A stretch of DNA of 63,578 bases, taken from NCBI RefSeq assembly GCF_900109825.1, contig NZ_FOBL01000015.1, positions 1-63,578 of the forward strand. Direction: 5' to 3'. The notes below the pieces were generated by a model. That model worked only from the letters and a program-made list of their open reading frames with translations. It searched no databases and had not been told where the DNA came from. The translations under genes and the position numbers were made by a program. The DNA is from Alkalibacterium putridalgicola (GTDB lineage: Bacteria > Bacillota > Bacilli > Lactobacillales > Carnobacteriaceae_A). This document shows, one piece after another, positions 54,872-63,578 of the stretch; position 1 is the first letter of the stretch, and every line of letters begins with the position of its first letter.

Positions 54872-56581
54872 TCAGCGTACACCGCCACCGCCTCCACCGA
54901 TCGCGCCGCCACCGCCGCCGATCGACGTCGGGCCACCCGTGCCCCCTGTGTGCGTATAGCCGCCATTGGACAAACCGGTATGCACGCTGGTCGACATCAT
55001 ATGAATCCCATAATAGCCTGTGTAAAAATAAGGGAGCCCCTCGATCAGCTGTGTCTGCCATTCAGGTACAACCTCTTCCAGCTGGCTGATGACATCTTCT
55101 TCCTTGCCATAAAGACTTGCCCAGATCAGAAAATCTTTTTCTTCAATAAGCTGTCGGTAAGACAGTGACGGGTCTTTTTTCAAGGCATTGATATGATTTT
55201 CAAACTGGGTCAACCGGTCATACAGCTTCTGACCTTTTTTGGTGATCCCCATAAAAGGCAGCTTCATTGTCATGAATTTCAGCATTTTCTCTTTCAGGTA
55301 ACCTTCCTTGATCAGTACAGCCTGTGATTCATCCATCAGACTTTGCTGCAGTGCCTGAAGCTCTTTACCGTTCTTCTCTGCCCAACTGGTCATCTCTTCA
55401 TTTGTCAGTTGATTCTTGTCATCCGATGCTGCCACGAAGAGTTCCCACAGTTCCAGTTCAAAATGGGAGGTATTCAGACTGTTCTCTCTTTTCTTCCGGA
55501 AAGTGTGTGGAGCAAAAGTCAGGACTGTTGTTTCTGCATCACCTGACTCATCTGCTTCTGTTTTGATAGAAACCAGTTTCTCTTTTGACCATTTAAGCAA
55601 ATAGGCAAAGATATACTGCTCATATGTCCCTTTGTGAAGGTGTTGAAGGAAATAGGCAATATCCGTCAGTTCCCCATCTTTGTAAGGGATCGCTGTAAAC
55701 ATCAAGCCCTTATTGCGTTTGCGTTGAATGGATGCCGACGGGACTTTGCCTTGTTCTTTTTTCCTGGCATCGATATTAAATAAAGCAAAGATAAAGGCCA
55801 GAAAGCCCGCGACAAGAAAAGCGAGGGCCGTCGCAAGAATGGAACTGTCAATGGATCCCTCTCCACCTCGACTGGTTTCCGCCTCAGCACGTTCGACCTG
55901 TTCTTCCAGCGTTTCATCGACATAATAAGACGGGATGAATGGATCATTCATAAACTGCATCAGTATCGCTACAGGCCGGTCGGCTTCGACTCCACCTTCT
56001 GAAGTTGAGCGCAGGACGCCGTCAACCAGATCCACTTGCCCTTCATATCCGAAACCATAAAGACGTGTATCTTCTTCAGAAAAAGGCTGTGGCCCGCTTA
56101 TTTCAATAACCAGATTTTCCGGTTCAAGTTCTCCGAAAGTATTGAAATCCCAGAACAGCGACTGCCCGTCATTCAACTGTCTGACCACATTGGCTACAGC
56201 ATAAGAAAGTGTGTACGACTGTTCTCCGTATTCGCTTATGCCCCAGACCAGTTCTATGCTGTCCCCGTCTTGAATCATTCCATAAGTCCCGGCTTTTTCT
56301 TCCCGAGACAGATCAGAATCCCAGTCGTCTACTTCCCTCAAACCATCCACTTGAAAATCAAGGAGTTCCAACCCATCTTCTTCATTGATGACGATATAAA
56401 GTTCCGTGCCGCTGTCCAGGATCATGTCTCTCTCTTCCGTAATAATGCCTGTCCCGTTCTCAAGCAGCTCGACCGATACGCGCATCTCAGTCATTTCATT
56501 TTCCTGAGCATGAACGGTGCCGCTGACCATCATTGAGCTGAACACCAACACAAGCATCCAACCTATCCAACTATTTTTCAT
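54872..56581 (-). CDS. DUF2207 membrane protein with glycine-rich tail
   Basis: A 569-residue protein: signal peptide (residues 1-26, VHAQE cleavage), an extracellular DUF2207 domain of about 200 residues, one membrane helix (SSILATALAFLVAGFLAFIFALF, near 250), then a cytoplasmic part of 300 residues. The C-terminus is almost only glycine (GGGGGAIGGGGGGVR), as in many DUF2207 proteins, whose function is unknown. GGAGG fixes the start at 56581, five codons after the first in-frame ATG. It is monocistronic with a strong terminator. Confidence 0.85.
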   Translation of the reverse strand: MKNSWIGWMLVLVFSSMMVSGTVHAQENEMTEMRVSVELLENGTGIITEERDMILDSGTELYIVINEEDGLELLDFQVDGLREVDDWDSDLSREEKAGTYGMIQDGDSIELVWGISEYGEQSYTLSYAVANVVRQLNDGQSLFWDFNTFGELEPENLVIEISGPQPFSEEDTRLYGFGYEGQVDLVDGVLRSTSEGGVEADRPVAILMQFMNDPFIPSYYVDETLEEQVERAEAETSRGGEGSIDSSILATALAFLVAGFLAFIFALFNIDARKKEQGKVPSASIQRKRNKGLMFTAIPYKDGELTDIAYFLQHLHKGTYEQYIFAYLLKWSKEKLVSIKTEADESGDAETTVLTFAPHTFRKKRENSLNTSHFELELWELFVAASDDKNQLTNEEMTSWAEKNGKELQALQQSLMDESQAVLIKEGYLKEKMLKFMTMKLPFMGITKKGQKLYDRLTQFENHINALKKDPSLSYRQLIEEKDFLIWASLYGKEEDVISQLEEVVPEWQTQLIEGLPYFYTGYYGIHMMSTSVHTGLSNGGYTHTGGTGGPTSIGGGGGAIGGGGGGVR

Positions 56582-56683
56582 TAGTACGTCCTCCATTTTT
56601 TCCTCTTGTTACTAGTATATAAAAGACAGGTCTGAATGATAACGGTCTTAGGACTGATTTTTCATTTTTTCAGATATATACGC

Positions 56684-56866
56684 TTAAATATTCCAGTTTC
56701 CCGGACTCCAGAGTGTTCCGTCCAGTTCCCCCTGCAGCTGTTCTCTTCGTTTTTCCTGTTCTTCAAGCAAAGCGATCGTTGCCTGAAGCAGTGCTTTCTG
56801 TTTGTAGTCCCGGCTGTCACTTTCCAGCTGTTCCAGCTGTTTTACCAGCCACTGATGCTCTTCCAT
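56684..56866 (-). CDS. small coiled-coil protein of unknown function
   Basis: A 60-residue protein, rich in Glu, Gln and Leu, predicted to be one long helix (residues 1-48) and ending in a Trp/Gly/Asn tail. AGAGGG lies 5 nt before the ATG, and the gene starts 18 bp after the quinone reductase gene in the same direction, so it looks genuinely translated. I do not recognise a family. Confidence 0.6.
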   Translation of the reverse strand: MEEHQWLVKQLEQLESDSRDYKQKALLQATIALLEEQEKRREQLQGELDGTLWSPGNWNI

Positions 56867-56884
56867 ACTATCCCTCTACTTCCT

Positions 56885-57583
56885 TTATATATCATAGTTA
56901 TCGATATGCAGACGCAGCTCGTCCAGTTCCATGCGATTGTCTTCAATAGCCTCCGCAGCGGCTTCAAGAACGAATGCGGCATCTTCAGTCGGCAAGGTTT
57001 CTTTCGATGTCTTTGCCAGCTGATCGAGTACCCAGTTTTCCTTTCTCTTCAATGAAATAGGCTGAGGCAGACTGAGATACTGCTGGTAATCGACAAGCAG
57101 CGCTTTTTTCTCAGGTTCCGCCAGATAAGGGAACTGAAAAATCGTTAAAGGTTTCAGATAATGCATCCCAGTCTTTTTGGCCATGGCCTGAAAGGGTTTA
57201 GTCAACTCACTGATACTGAACCCTTCCTGTCCCCCTGTCTGGTATTCCTTTTCCGGCAAGCCAATGACCAGCACCAGTCCGAACTCTTTATCATGCAGTT
57301 TGGTCCCGCGATAACCGAAAGCAAAATGGTCCGTCAAGACTTCATCCTGCCACTTCTTTAAAAGCGGCGGCGAGGAATACCAGTAAAACGGAAACTGAAA
57401 AAGGATCCGATCATGTTCGCGAAGAAGTGCCTGCTCTTTGTCTACATCGATTTCTCCATCAGGATAGGTTTGTTCAAGTACATGTAAAGTGATCTCTTCA
57501 TCGTCCGGTAATGACTGAATCAGGAATTGCTGACTGCCAGATTCTTCGACCGTCGGGTGAGAGACAATAATTAAGGTTTTCAC
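56885..57583 (-). CDS. NAD(P)H dehydrogenase (quinone), flavodoxin-fold
   Basis: A 232-residue flavoprotein of the MdaB/KefF/NQO family. The FMN-binding start TLIIVSHPTVEESGSQQFL, the strand FQFPFYWYSSPPLLKKWQDEVL, and FGYRGTKLHDKEFGLVLVIGLP are typical. It would reduce quinones or nitro compounds with NAD(P)H. The start is GTG at 57583, fixed by AAGGAG 7 nt upstream; an ATG further upstream lacks a site. It is followed by the 60-residue protein gene. Confidence 0.87.
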   Translation of the reverse strand: MKTLIIVSHPTVEESGSQQFLIQSLPDDEEITLHVLEQTYPDGEIDVDKEQALLREHDRILFQFPFYWYSSPPLLKKWQDEVLTDHFAFGYRGTKLHDKEFGLVLVIGLPEKEYQTGGQEGFSISELTKPFQAMAKKTGMHYLKPLTIFQFPYLAEPEKKALLVDYQQYLSLPQPISLKRKENWVLDQLAKTSKETLPTEDAAFVLEAAAEAIEDNRMELDELRLHIDNYDI

Positions 57584-57840
57584 AGTGATTCTCCTTGTAT
57601 ATCTGATTAGTTTTCTCTTAAGCAACTTAAGTATACCAAATCTTCATTATTAAAGTGAATCATTAGAAGCCGCCGGACAAAAGAGATTTATAAACAGTTC
57701 AAACCGGAAGGCTCCGTAATTGAACGGGACGCTTCCGGTTTGTTCCTTTTTGAAAAGTCTTTTTGATTTTTCACTCGTTTACCGCATTAGAATCGATTTA
57801 TTTATGAAGAAATGTCGACTCAATAAGGTCAGTCTGTGTC

Positions 57841-58207
57841 GGTACGACAGTTTCGTCCCAGAAGTGCGTACTCAAAGGTATCAGGGCGCGTGAGTACGAC
57901 ATTCGACTGTGAAAAGTGTTCGCTCATTTGTGTCTGTTGATGCGAGGCCGACATTCGACTGTGGAAAGTGTTCACTCATGAGTGACTTTCGATCTGGGTG
58001 CGACATTTCATGTTGAAAAGTGTCCAGTCGTAACGTCTTGACACACTGAGTACGACATTTCGGTGACGAAAGTGTTCGCTCATGAGTGACTTTCGATCTG
58101 GGTGCGACATTTCATGTTGAAAAGTGTCCAGTCATGGGCTACTTCCCGTCCGAGAACGACATTTTGATCCCACAATGTCGTACTCAGGCATTCTTCCATA
58201 CTTGAGT
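57841..58207. repeat. array C: seven hairpin units with exact 52-bp period
   Basis: The core CGAC occurs at 57845, 57897, 57949, 58001, 58053, 58105 and 58157, exactly 52 bp apart. Each unit holds a 34-nt inverted repeat, arms like GAGTACGACATT and AAAGTGTTCGCTC; the best (58152-58185) pairs ACGACATT with AATGTCGT. Linkers are about 18 nt. A 55-nt block (about 57975-58029 and 58079-58133) occurs twice without change, so one two-unit duplication is recent. The array continues without a phase break into array D. Function unknown. Confidence 0.88.
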
Positions 58208-58500
58208 CGGACATCTTTGCTCTGATATGGCAGACCCAGTTGCTTTCCTTCTGTGACCTTGTTATTTTCCTTCTGAAATGACAAGCTCAGCTGAGTTCTT
58301 CCCGCCACTTTGTCATTTTCTTTCTGAAACGACAAGGTCAGCTGAGTTCTTCCCGTGACTTTGTCATTTTCTCTCTGAGATGACAGACCCAGTCACTTTT
58401 CTTAAGCGACTTTGTCATTTTCACAACCAAATGACAAAGTCGCGGAATACACAGGAGCAAGTTTGTCATCTTCTCTTTAATCGAGCAGAAAAATAGAGGA
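58208..58500. repeat. array D: hairpin units of a second type, in phase with array C
   Basis: Cores (GTCATTTT and variants) at 58210, 58261, 58312, 58363, 58414 and 58465 give a 51-bp period. The best unit (58408-58441) is a perfect 13-bp inverted repeat, GACTTTGTCATTT and AAATGACAAAGTC, of 34 nt in total. Linkers resemble GGTCAGCTGAGTTCTTCCCG. The spacing from the last C unit (58157) to the first D unit is again 51-53 bp. The array ends about 60-90 bp from the stop of the P-loop gene. Open frames across it are by-products of the period. Confidence 0.85.
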
Positions 58501-58561
58501 ATACATTTCTTTTCCTGCTGGCAGGATGGTCTGTCCCCGTCATCACAGCACCTCTTAAGAA

Positions 58562-59152
58562 TCAGTAACCCAAACTTTTCATCCACTCATAAATCTCTTT
58601 TGCGGCATCAGAAGCTTTCAGCGAGGTGTTATTTATTCTTAAGTAGTTGACGAACGGGAGTCGCTTTTCAACTTCCCTCTCATAGGAATTCAAGCGGTGA
58701 CTCCTGGAACTTTCCAGGAGTTCGTTTCTTGAGAAGGGAATATCCCGTTTGGATGGTTTGGCAGACAACCGGTCTTCATGGATGTTCCGTTTCATTCGTT
58801 CTTCCAGGTCAGCCTCTAACTCTATAAAATAAACACGACCCTGGGCGTGTTTGAACAGCTCTATCCAGTTTTCCATCACTTTCCAGTCATTGTCCAGATC
58901 AAAACCTGCCACGACCGTAAAGATGATCCCTCTGGTTGTGTTCGTCTTTTCATTAGAAGTGAATGCCTTGAACAAATCCAGACGGACCTTTTCGGATAAC
59001 TGAAAGGTTTCTGATGTGTAGCCTAAAAACCGGGCAAACAAATCAATGGTCTGGTGATTGAATAAAAGTTCTGCATCGATCAGCTTTTCCAGCTCCAGTC
59101 CGACTGTCATTTTCCCTACCGCCTGCGGTCCGACTACTAAAATAAGATCCAC
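58562..59152 (-). CDS. P-loop NTPase, kinase-like
   Basis: A 196-residue protein with Walker A GPQAVGKMT at residues 8-16 and a later VYFIELEADLEERMKRN that resembles the lid region of small-molecule or shikimate-type kinases (Arg residues for phosphate). The closing helix is EIYEWMKSLGY. The substrate is unknown; ATP-dependent phosphorylation is only a family-based guess. The start is GTG, fixed by AAGGGGGG 9 nt upstream. It follows the thioesterase gene by 19 bp. No separate terminator lies between its stop codon and array D. Confidence 0.78.
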   Translation of the reverse strand: MDLILVVGPQAVGKMTVGLELEKLIDAELLFNHQTIDLFARFLGYTSETFQLSEKVRLDLFKAFTSNEKTNTTRGIIFTVVAGFDLDNDWKVMENWIELFKHAQGRVYFIELEADLEERMKRNIHEDRLSAKPSKRDIPFSRNELLESSRSHRLNSYEREVEKRLPFVNYLRINNTSLKASDAAKEIYEWMKSLGY

Positions 59153-59171
59153 GACCTGTCCCCCCTTGCCT

Positions 59172-59588
59172 TTATTCTCTGATCATCCCATTAAACAAGT
59201 TATAAAGTTCCTTATGTTTGCGTTTCAGTGACAGCGGACGATAGGTTTCTTTGTCCAGAAAAGCGTGTTTCGTTTCTCCCACCGCACGTATTTCCTGAGT
59301 CTCCCGGTCTCGACACACATAACTGACGATAAGCTTGACTCCACTGAATTGTTTGACTGCGGCTTCGATTTCAACCGTTTCACCGTAGCGCGACATGGTC
59401 TTGTATTCTGCATTCACGGCTAATACCGGAATGACGATACCTTCATCTTCCATCCGCTTATAGCTGAAGCCGATCTCGTCCATCAGATGCGTACGGGCTT
59501 CTTCAAACCATCTTATGTAATTGGAATGATGCACGATCTGCATCTGATCCGTTTCGTAATAATGTACTTTATGACTGTAAATGTCCAT
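59172..59588 (-). CDS. acyl-CoA thioesterase, YbgC/FadM-type hot dog fold
   Basis: A 138-residue hot dog protein. The active-site stretch YYETDQMQIVHHSNYIRWFEEARTHLMDEIG has the catalytic aspartate and histidine region of the 4-hydroxybenzoyl-CoA/YbgC thioesterases. It probably hydrolyses acyl-CoA or acyl-ACP in lipid metabolism. AGGGGATACC precedes the ATG. It is the first gene of a two-gene unit. The 183 bp to glpD hold no clear terminator. Confidence 0.88.
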   Translation of the reverse strand: MDIYSHKVHYYETDQMQIVHHSNYIRWFEEARTHLMDEIGFSYKRMEDEGIVIPVLAVNAEYKTMSRYGETVEIEAAVKQFSGVKLIVSYVCRDRETQEIRAVGETKHAFLDKETYRPLSLKRKHKELYNLFNGMIRE

Positions 59589-59771
59589 TACGGTATCCCC
59601 TATCTATTATATATTATTGCATTTCAGTGTATCATAAATCCGCATCACAGAGGATTTATTTTTAGTTCATCAGCAAACAGGCAAAGGCATGTGACTGATC
59701 CTGCTTTTATTTTCATAGGCATGTAAAAAAGCTGCTGGATACTTTTTCCTACAGATGATTTCAGTCGACCT

Positions 59772-61439
59772 TCACTTCCCATTACTTTTAAACTGAGTCA
59801 GTTTCTTCCGGACTACCTGTTCACCCAAATGACTTGACCAGTCCGCTCTTTCCTGACGATTCCAGCCCAGTTCAGTTTCCAGGACAGTTAGTACGGGTTC
59901 AGTTAGACTTTCAAGTTTATCGATATTGAAAAGCAGGGAATCCGTCCGTCTGCCAAAAAAGTCTTCCGGCGTCATGACCATCTCATACGCCAGTCCATAA
60001 GCTAACTGAAGGGCATCCGGGAGTGGCATATCCATGGTTTCTGCTTTATCCACCAAGTCGTAAACCTTATCGATATTCGATCCATACCAGTCAGCGAGGT
60101 AATCCGCTTCTGCCTCATCCAGACCCAGTGACATCCCACGAGACCGCTTGGCAGAAACAAAGTCAGCCATCGTTCCTCTAATGTCTCCACCTGAAAGCGG
60201 GATCTCTTTTGTATCTTTATCCGGGAAGCTTATCCCCGCTGTTTTCCACTCCTGGTCGATCAGTGTAAAGGTATCTTCCGCCATTCCGCGGTAATCAGTC
60301 AGCTTACCTCCTGCGATAGTGATCAGGCCATCTTCTGACAAAAAGACTTCATGGCCTCTGGATATACCGGAAGGGTCACTGTTATCTTCATCCTTGATCA
60401 GCGGACGCAGCCCTGCCCAGCTCGATACAATGTCAGAAAGTGACAGATCAGCCACATCAAACCGGTGATTGACGGCGTTGAGCAGATATTCGATATCTTC
60501 TTGTGTGATCTCAGGATCCTCATAAGGACCGTTAAAAGGGGTATCCGTCGTCCCGAAATACGTTTTATTGCCTCTAGGGACCACGAAGATCATACGATCA
60601 TCATTTAGCCCAGTGTCCGTGTAGATCGCCCGTGTCACAGGCAGTTTTTCATGGTCCACGACAAAGTGCACCCCTTTTGTCGGGTACATTTTCTTTTCAG
60701 TCACATCTCTCTGTTTTTTACGGAGTTCATCTGACCAGGGCCCCGTTGCGTTGACAACCACCGTAGCTTTAATGTCAAAATACTCATCACTCAAGGTGTC
60801 CCTGGCTTTGACCCCTTTGATCTGGCCTTTATCATCATAAATAAACCCCACCGCTTTGACATAATTAGCCAGCCAGGCACCTAACTCATGGGCTTTCTTG
60901 ACCGTCTCTATCGTCAGGCGGCAATCATCATTGATGTAATCCAGATAATATCCGCCGGCTAAGAGATTTTCTTCTTTCAGTGACGGTTCATCTTCCAGCA
61001 CTTCTGTTTTCTCAGCCAGATAATGCTGCCACGTCTCATCCACTTCAGCCAAATAATCATATAAGTGCAAAACGACTTCTGCAGAAAAAGCATTGAACGA
61101 GGCCCCGGGCTCATCATACACAGGCATCAGCATAAAATCAGGCTGAACGATATGCGGCGCATTCCTGGCGATGACTGCTCGTTCCTTGGCAACATCCGCC
61201 ACAAGCTCCACTTCAAACTGCTTCAGATAACGCAGACCGCCGTGGACCAGTTTTGTTGATCGGCTACTCGTTCCTCCGCCAAAGTCCTGCATTTCCACTA
61301 GGCCTACCCGGCTTCCCCGCACCGCACCCTGTAAAGCCAGGCCCGCTCCTGTGACTCCGCCTCCGATGATCAGCAAGTCCAGCGTCTGTTTTTTTAATTG
61401 TTCAATGGTCGATTTTCTTGTCTGAGCTGAAAAAGTCAT
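59772..61439 (-). CDS. glpD: aerobic glycerol-3-phosphate dehydrogenase
   Basis: A 555-residue FAD enzyme that oxidises glycerol 3-phosphate to dihydroxyacetone phosphate. The FAD motif LLIIGGGVTGAGLALQ is near residue 25 and GGGTSSRSTKLVHGGLRYL follows. The length equals that of Bacillus GlpD; the H2O2-forming GlpO of many lactic acid bacteria is about 50 residues longer owing to an insertion. Electron transfer to quinone is therefore more likely than to oxygen, though sequence alone cannot settle this. GAAAGGG lies upstream of the ATG. It follows glpK by 37 bp. Confidence 0.9.
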   Translation of the reverse strand: MTFSAQTRKSTIEQLKKQTLDLLIIGGGVTGAGLALQGAVRGSRVGLVEMQDFGGGTSSRSTKLVHGGLRYLKQFEVELVADVAKERAVIARNAPHIVQPDFMLMPVYDEPGASFNAFSAEVVLHLYDYLAEVDETWQHYLAEKTEVLEDEPSLKEENLLAGGYYLDYINDDCRLTIETVKKAHELGAWLANYVKAVGFIYDDKGQIKGVKARDTLSDEYFDIKATVVVNATGPWSDELRKKQRDVTEKKMYPTKGVHFVVDHEKLPVTRAIYTDTGLNDDRMIFVVPRGNKTYFGTTDTPFNGPYEDPEITQEDIEYLLNAVNHRFDVADLSLSDIVSSWAGLRPLIKDEDNSDPSGISRGHEVFLSEDGLITIAGGKLTDYRGMAEDTFTLIDQEWKTAGISFPDKDTKEIPLSGGDIRGTMADFVSAKRSRGMSLGLDEAEADYLADWYGSNIDKVYDLVDKAETMDMPLPDALQLAYGLAYEMVMTPEDFFGRRTDSLLFNIDKLESLTEPVLTVLETELGWNRQERADWSSHLGEQVVRKKLTQFKSNGK

Positions 61440-61476
61440 AAGGCTGTCAGCCCTTTCTCTAGAATTTTAATGCATG

Positions 61477-63033
<1,557 letters not shown>

Positions 63034-63041
63034 TTAAACTC

Positions 63042-63047
63042 AGTATA
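63042..63047 (-). promoter_or_regulatory. glpK promoter, extended -10
   Basis: TGTTATACT on the minus strand, about 45 nt ahead of the start codon; the -35 is unclear. No convincing cre site is seen. Confidence 0.45.
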
Positions 63048-63174
63048 ACACTATCAAAAATCGACAATCTATTTATTTAGCCTGAAGGCAGGGATTTTTC
63101 GTATTAAAAGCGACCATTCAGAATGATAATACTCTCTGAGGCTTTCATCGATTTCTGTTTATTTTATAAATATA

Positions 63175-63230
63175 ATCGAGTAGGAGGTAAATAATTAATT
63201 TATTTACCGTCCTCTCACACCACCGTACGT
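63175..63230 (-). mobile_element. truncated 3' end of a group II intron
   Basis: On the minus strand ACGTACGGTGGTGTGAGAGG is followed by a small hairpin (GGTAAATAA / TTATTTACC) and CCTACTCGAT. This is the pattern of the 3' half of domain V plus domain VI ending in AT, as in bacterial group II introns. The 5' half of domain V, the rest of the intron and its reverse transcriptase gene are absent, so this is a remnant. It lies between glpK and the transposase fragment. Confidence 0.6.
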
Positions 63231-63345
63231 CAGACTGTCTAACAAATAATTTGAATTCAGTCAGAATATCTTAAATTTCACAATTTTTTCGTGAAAAAGG
63301 ATGTAATCTAGAAGTTTAGTCAAAAAAAAGAAAGATCGGGAGTAG

Positions 63346-63578
63346 TTAAGCTGTGAGCAGCTCGACTATTTCCGAAACTTTTTTAATTTTTGTTAACCTT
63401 TTGAAATTATAGGCAACACAAATTAGAGCTGCTTCTGCATTTGCAGAATCCAACCCTTTTCCTAAAAAGTATGAGTAACCGAAGGTTCTTTTTATTGTAC
63501 CGAAAGGATGCTCTACAATGTGAGATCGTTTTTTGTAGATATCATTATTATCTTCTGTATCCATTTTTAATTTCTCAA
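63346..63578 (-). CDS. IS1182-family transposase, C-terminal part, runs off the window
   Basis: The visible 77 residues or so include RSHIVEHPFGTIKRTFGYSYFL and ANAEAALICVAYNFKRL, the C-terminal signature of IS1182-type DDE transposases (with the catalytic glutamate in VEHPFG). The frame stays open to the last base of the window, so the N-terminal part is outside. It cannot be seen whether the gene is intact. The stop codon at 63346 is followed by a possible element end near 63320-63340. Confidence 0.8.
   Translation of the reverse strand, partial: EKLKMDTEDNNDIYKKRSHIVEHPFGTIKRTFGYSYFLGKGLDSANAEAALICVAYNFKRLTKIKKVSEIVELLTA

Noticed and set aside
54702-55061. N-terminal extension of the AraC regulator by 120 codons
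   Set aside because: It runs through a strong terminator and antisense-like through the glycine-rich end of the DUF2207 gene, giving an Arg/Trp-rich stretch; the start at 54701 matches the family.
58132-58586. Open frames of 67 and 82 codons on the minus strand within arrays C and D
   Set aside because: Same cause as in array A: in-phase repeats. No ribosome binding site, and the second overlaps the end of the P-loop protein gene.

Overview
The window comes from a low-to-mid-GC Firmicute, most likely a lactic acid bacterium of the Lactobacillales and perhaps a Carnobacteriaceae-type marine or alkaliphilic species. That placement is inference. It rests on the metG-tatD-rnmV-ksgA-veg-ispE gene order, class III fructose-bisphosphatase, Gram-positive PurR, a tyrS T-box, strong AGGAGG ribosome binding sites with frequent TTG/GTG starts, and acidic proteins. 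Nearly everything is on the minus strand. The plus-strand genes are the left-edge transposase, a stress protein and tyrS.

Layout. 1-1.6 kb: an ISLre2-type insertion sequence. 1.7-2.4 kb: a YflT-like stress protein. 2.5-8.9 kb: purR, a hairpin repeat array, pyruvate carboxylase and a membrane diguanylate cyclase. 9.2-11.8 kb: a zinc ABC transporter behind a perfect Zur-type box. 11.8-21.2 kb: ispE, veg, ksgA, rnmV, tatD, metG, a HAD phosphatase and a GH31 glycosidase. 21.4-23 kb: tyrS with a tyrosine T-box. 23-25.3 kb: a second hairpin array, a DUF1002 protein and an NAD(P)-binding protein. 25.4-29.7 kb: a ferric-siderophore ABC transporter with a Fur box and a small leading ORF. 29.8-49.2 kb: a large glucuronide-catabolism island. 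49.6-54.7 kb: an AraC regulator with three Gfo/Idh/MocA oxidoreductases and a TIM-barrel isomerase. 54.9-59.6 kb: a DUF2207 membrane protein, a quinone reductase, a third hairpin array, a P-loop protein and a thioesterase. 59.8-63 kb: glpK-glpD. 63.1 kb to the end: remnants of a group II intron and an IS1182-type transposase.

The glucuronide island reads as one pathway. Three GPH-type symporters import the glycosides, a GH2 enzyme (probable beta-glucuronidase) and a GH3 enzyme cleave them, UxaC, UxuB and UxuA convert glucuronate to 2-keto-3-deoxygluconate, and KdgK and Eda split that to pyruvate and glyceraldehyde 3-phosphate. Fbp supports gluconeogenesis. Five promoters share a TATACTAG-based palindrome, and the three symporter promoters each carry a cre-like site next to it. 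Two paralogous GntR/FCD regulators are the obvious candidates to bind the palindrome.

The most unusual signal is intergenic. Three loci (3.6-4.1, 23.0-23.4 and 57.8-58.5 kb) carry arrays of 34-35-nt inverted repeats separated by about 17-nt linkers, with a strict 51-53-bp period (about five helical turns). Each locus has its own sequence version of the same architecture, about 31 units in total. I know of no named element matching this, and it is neither CRISPR nor coding. Also notable are a 48-codon ORF right behind the Fur box, a terminator-like hairpin 32 nt ahead of fbp, and a glycerol kinase that seems to lack the HPr-phosphorylated histidine.
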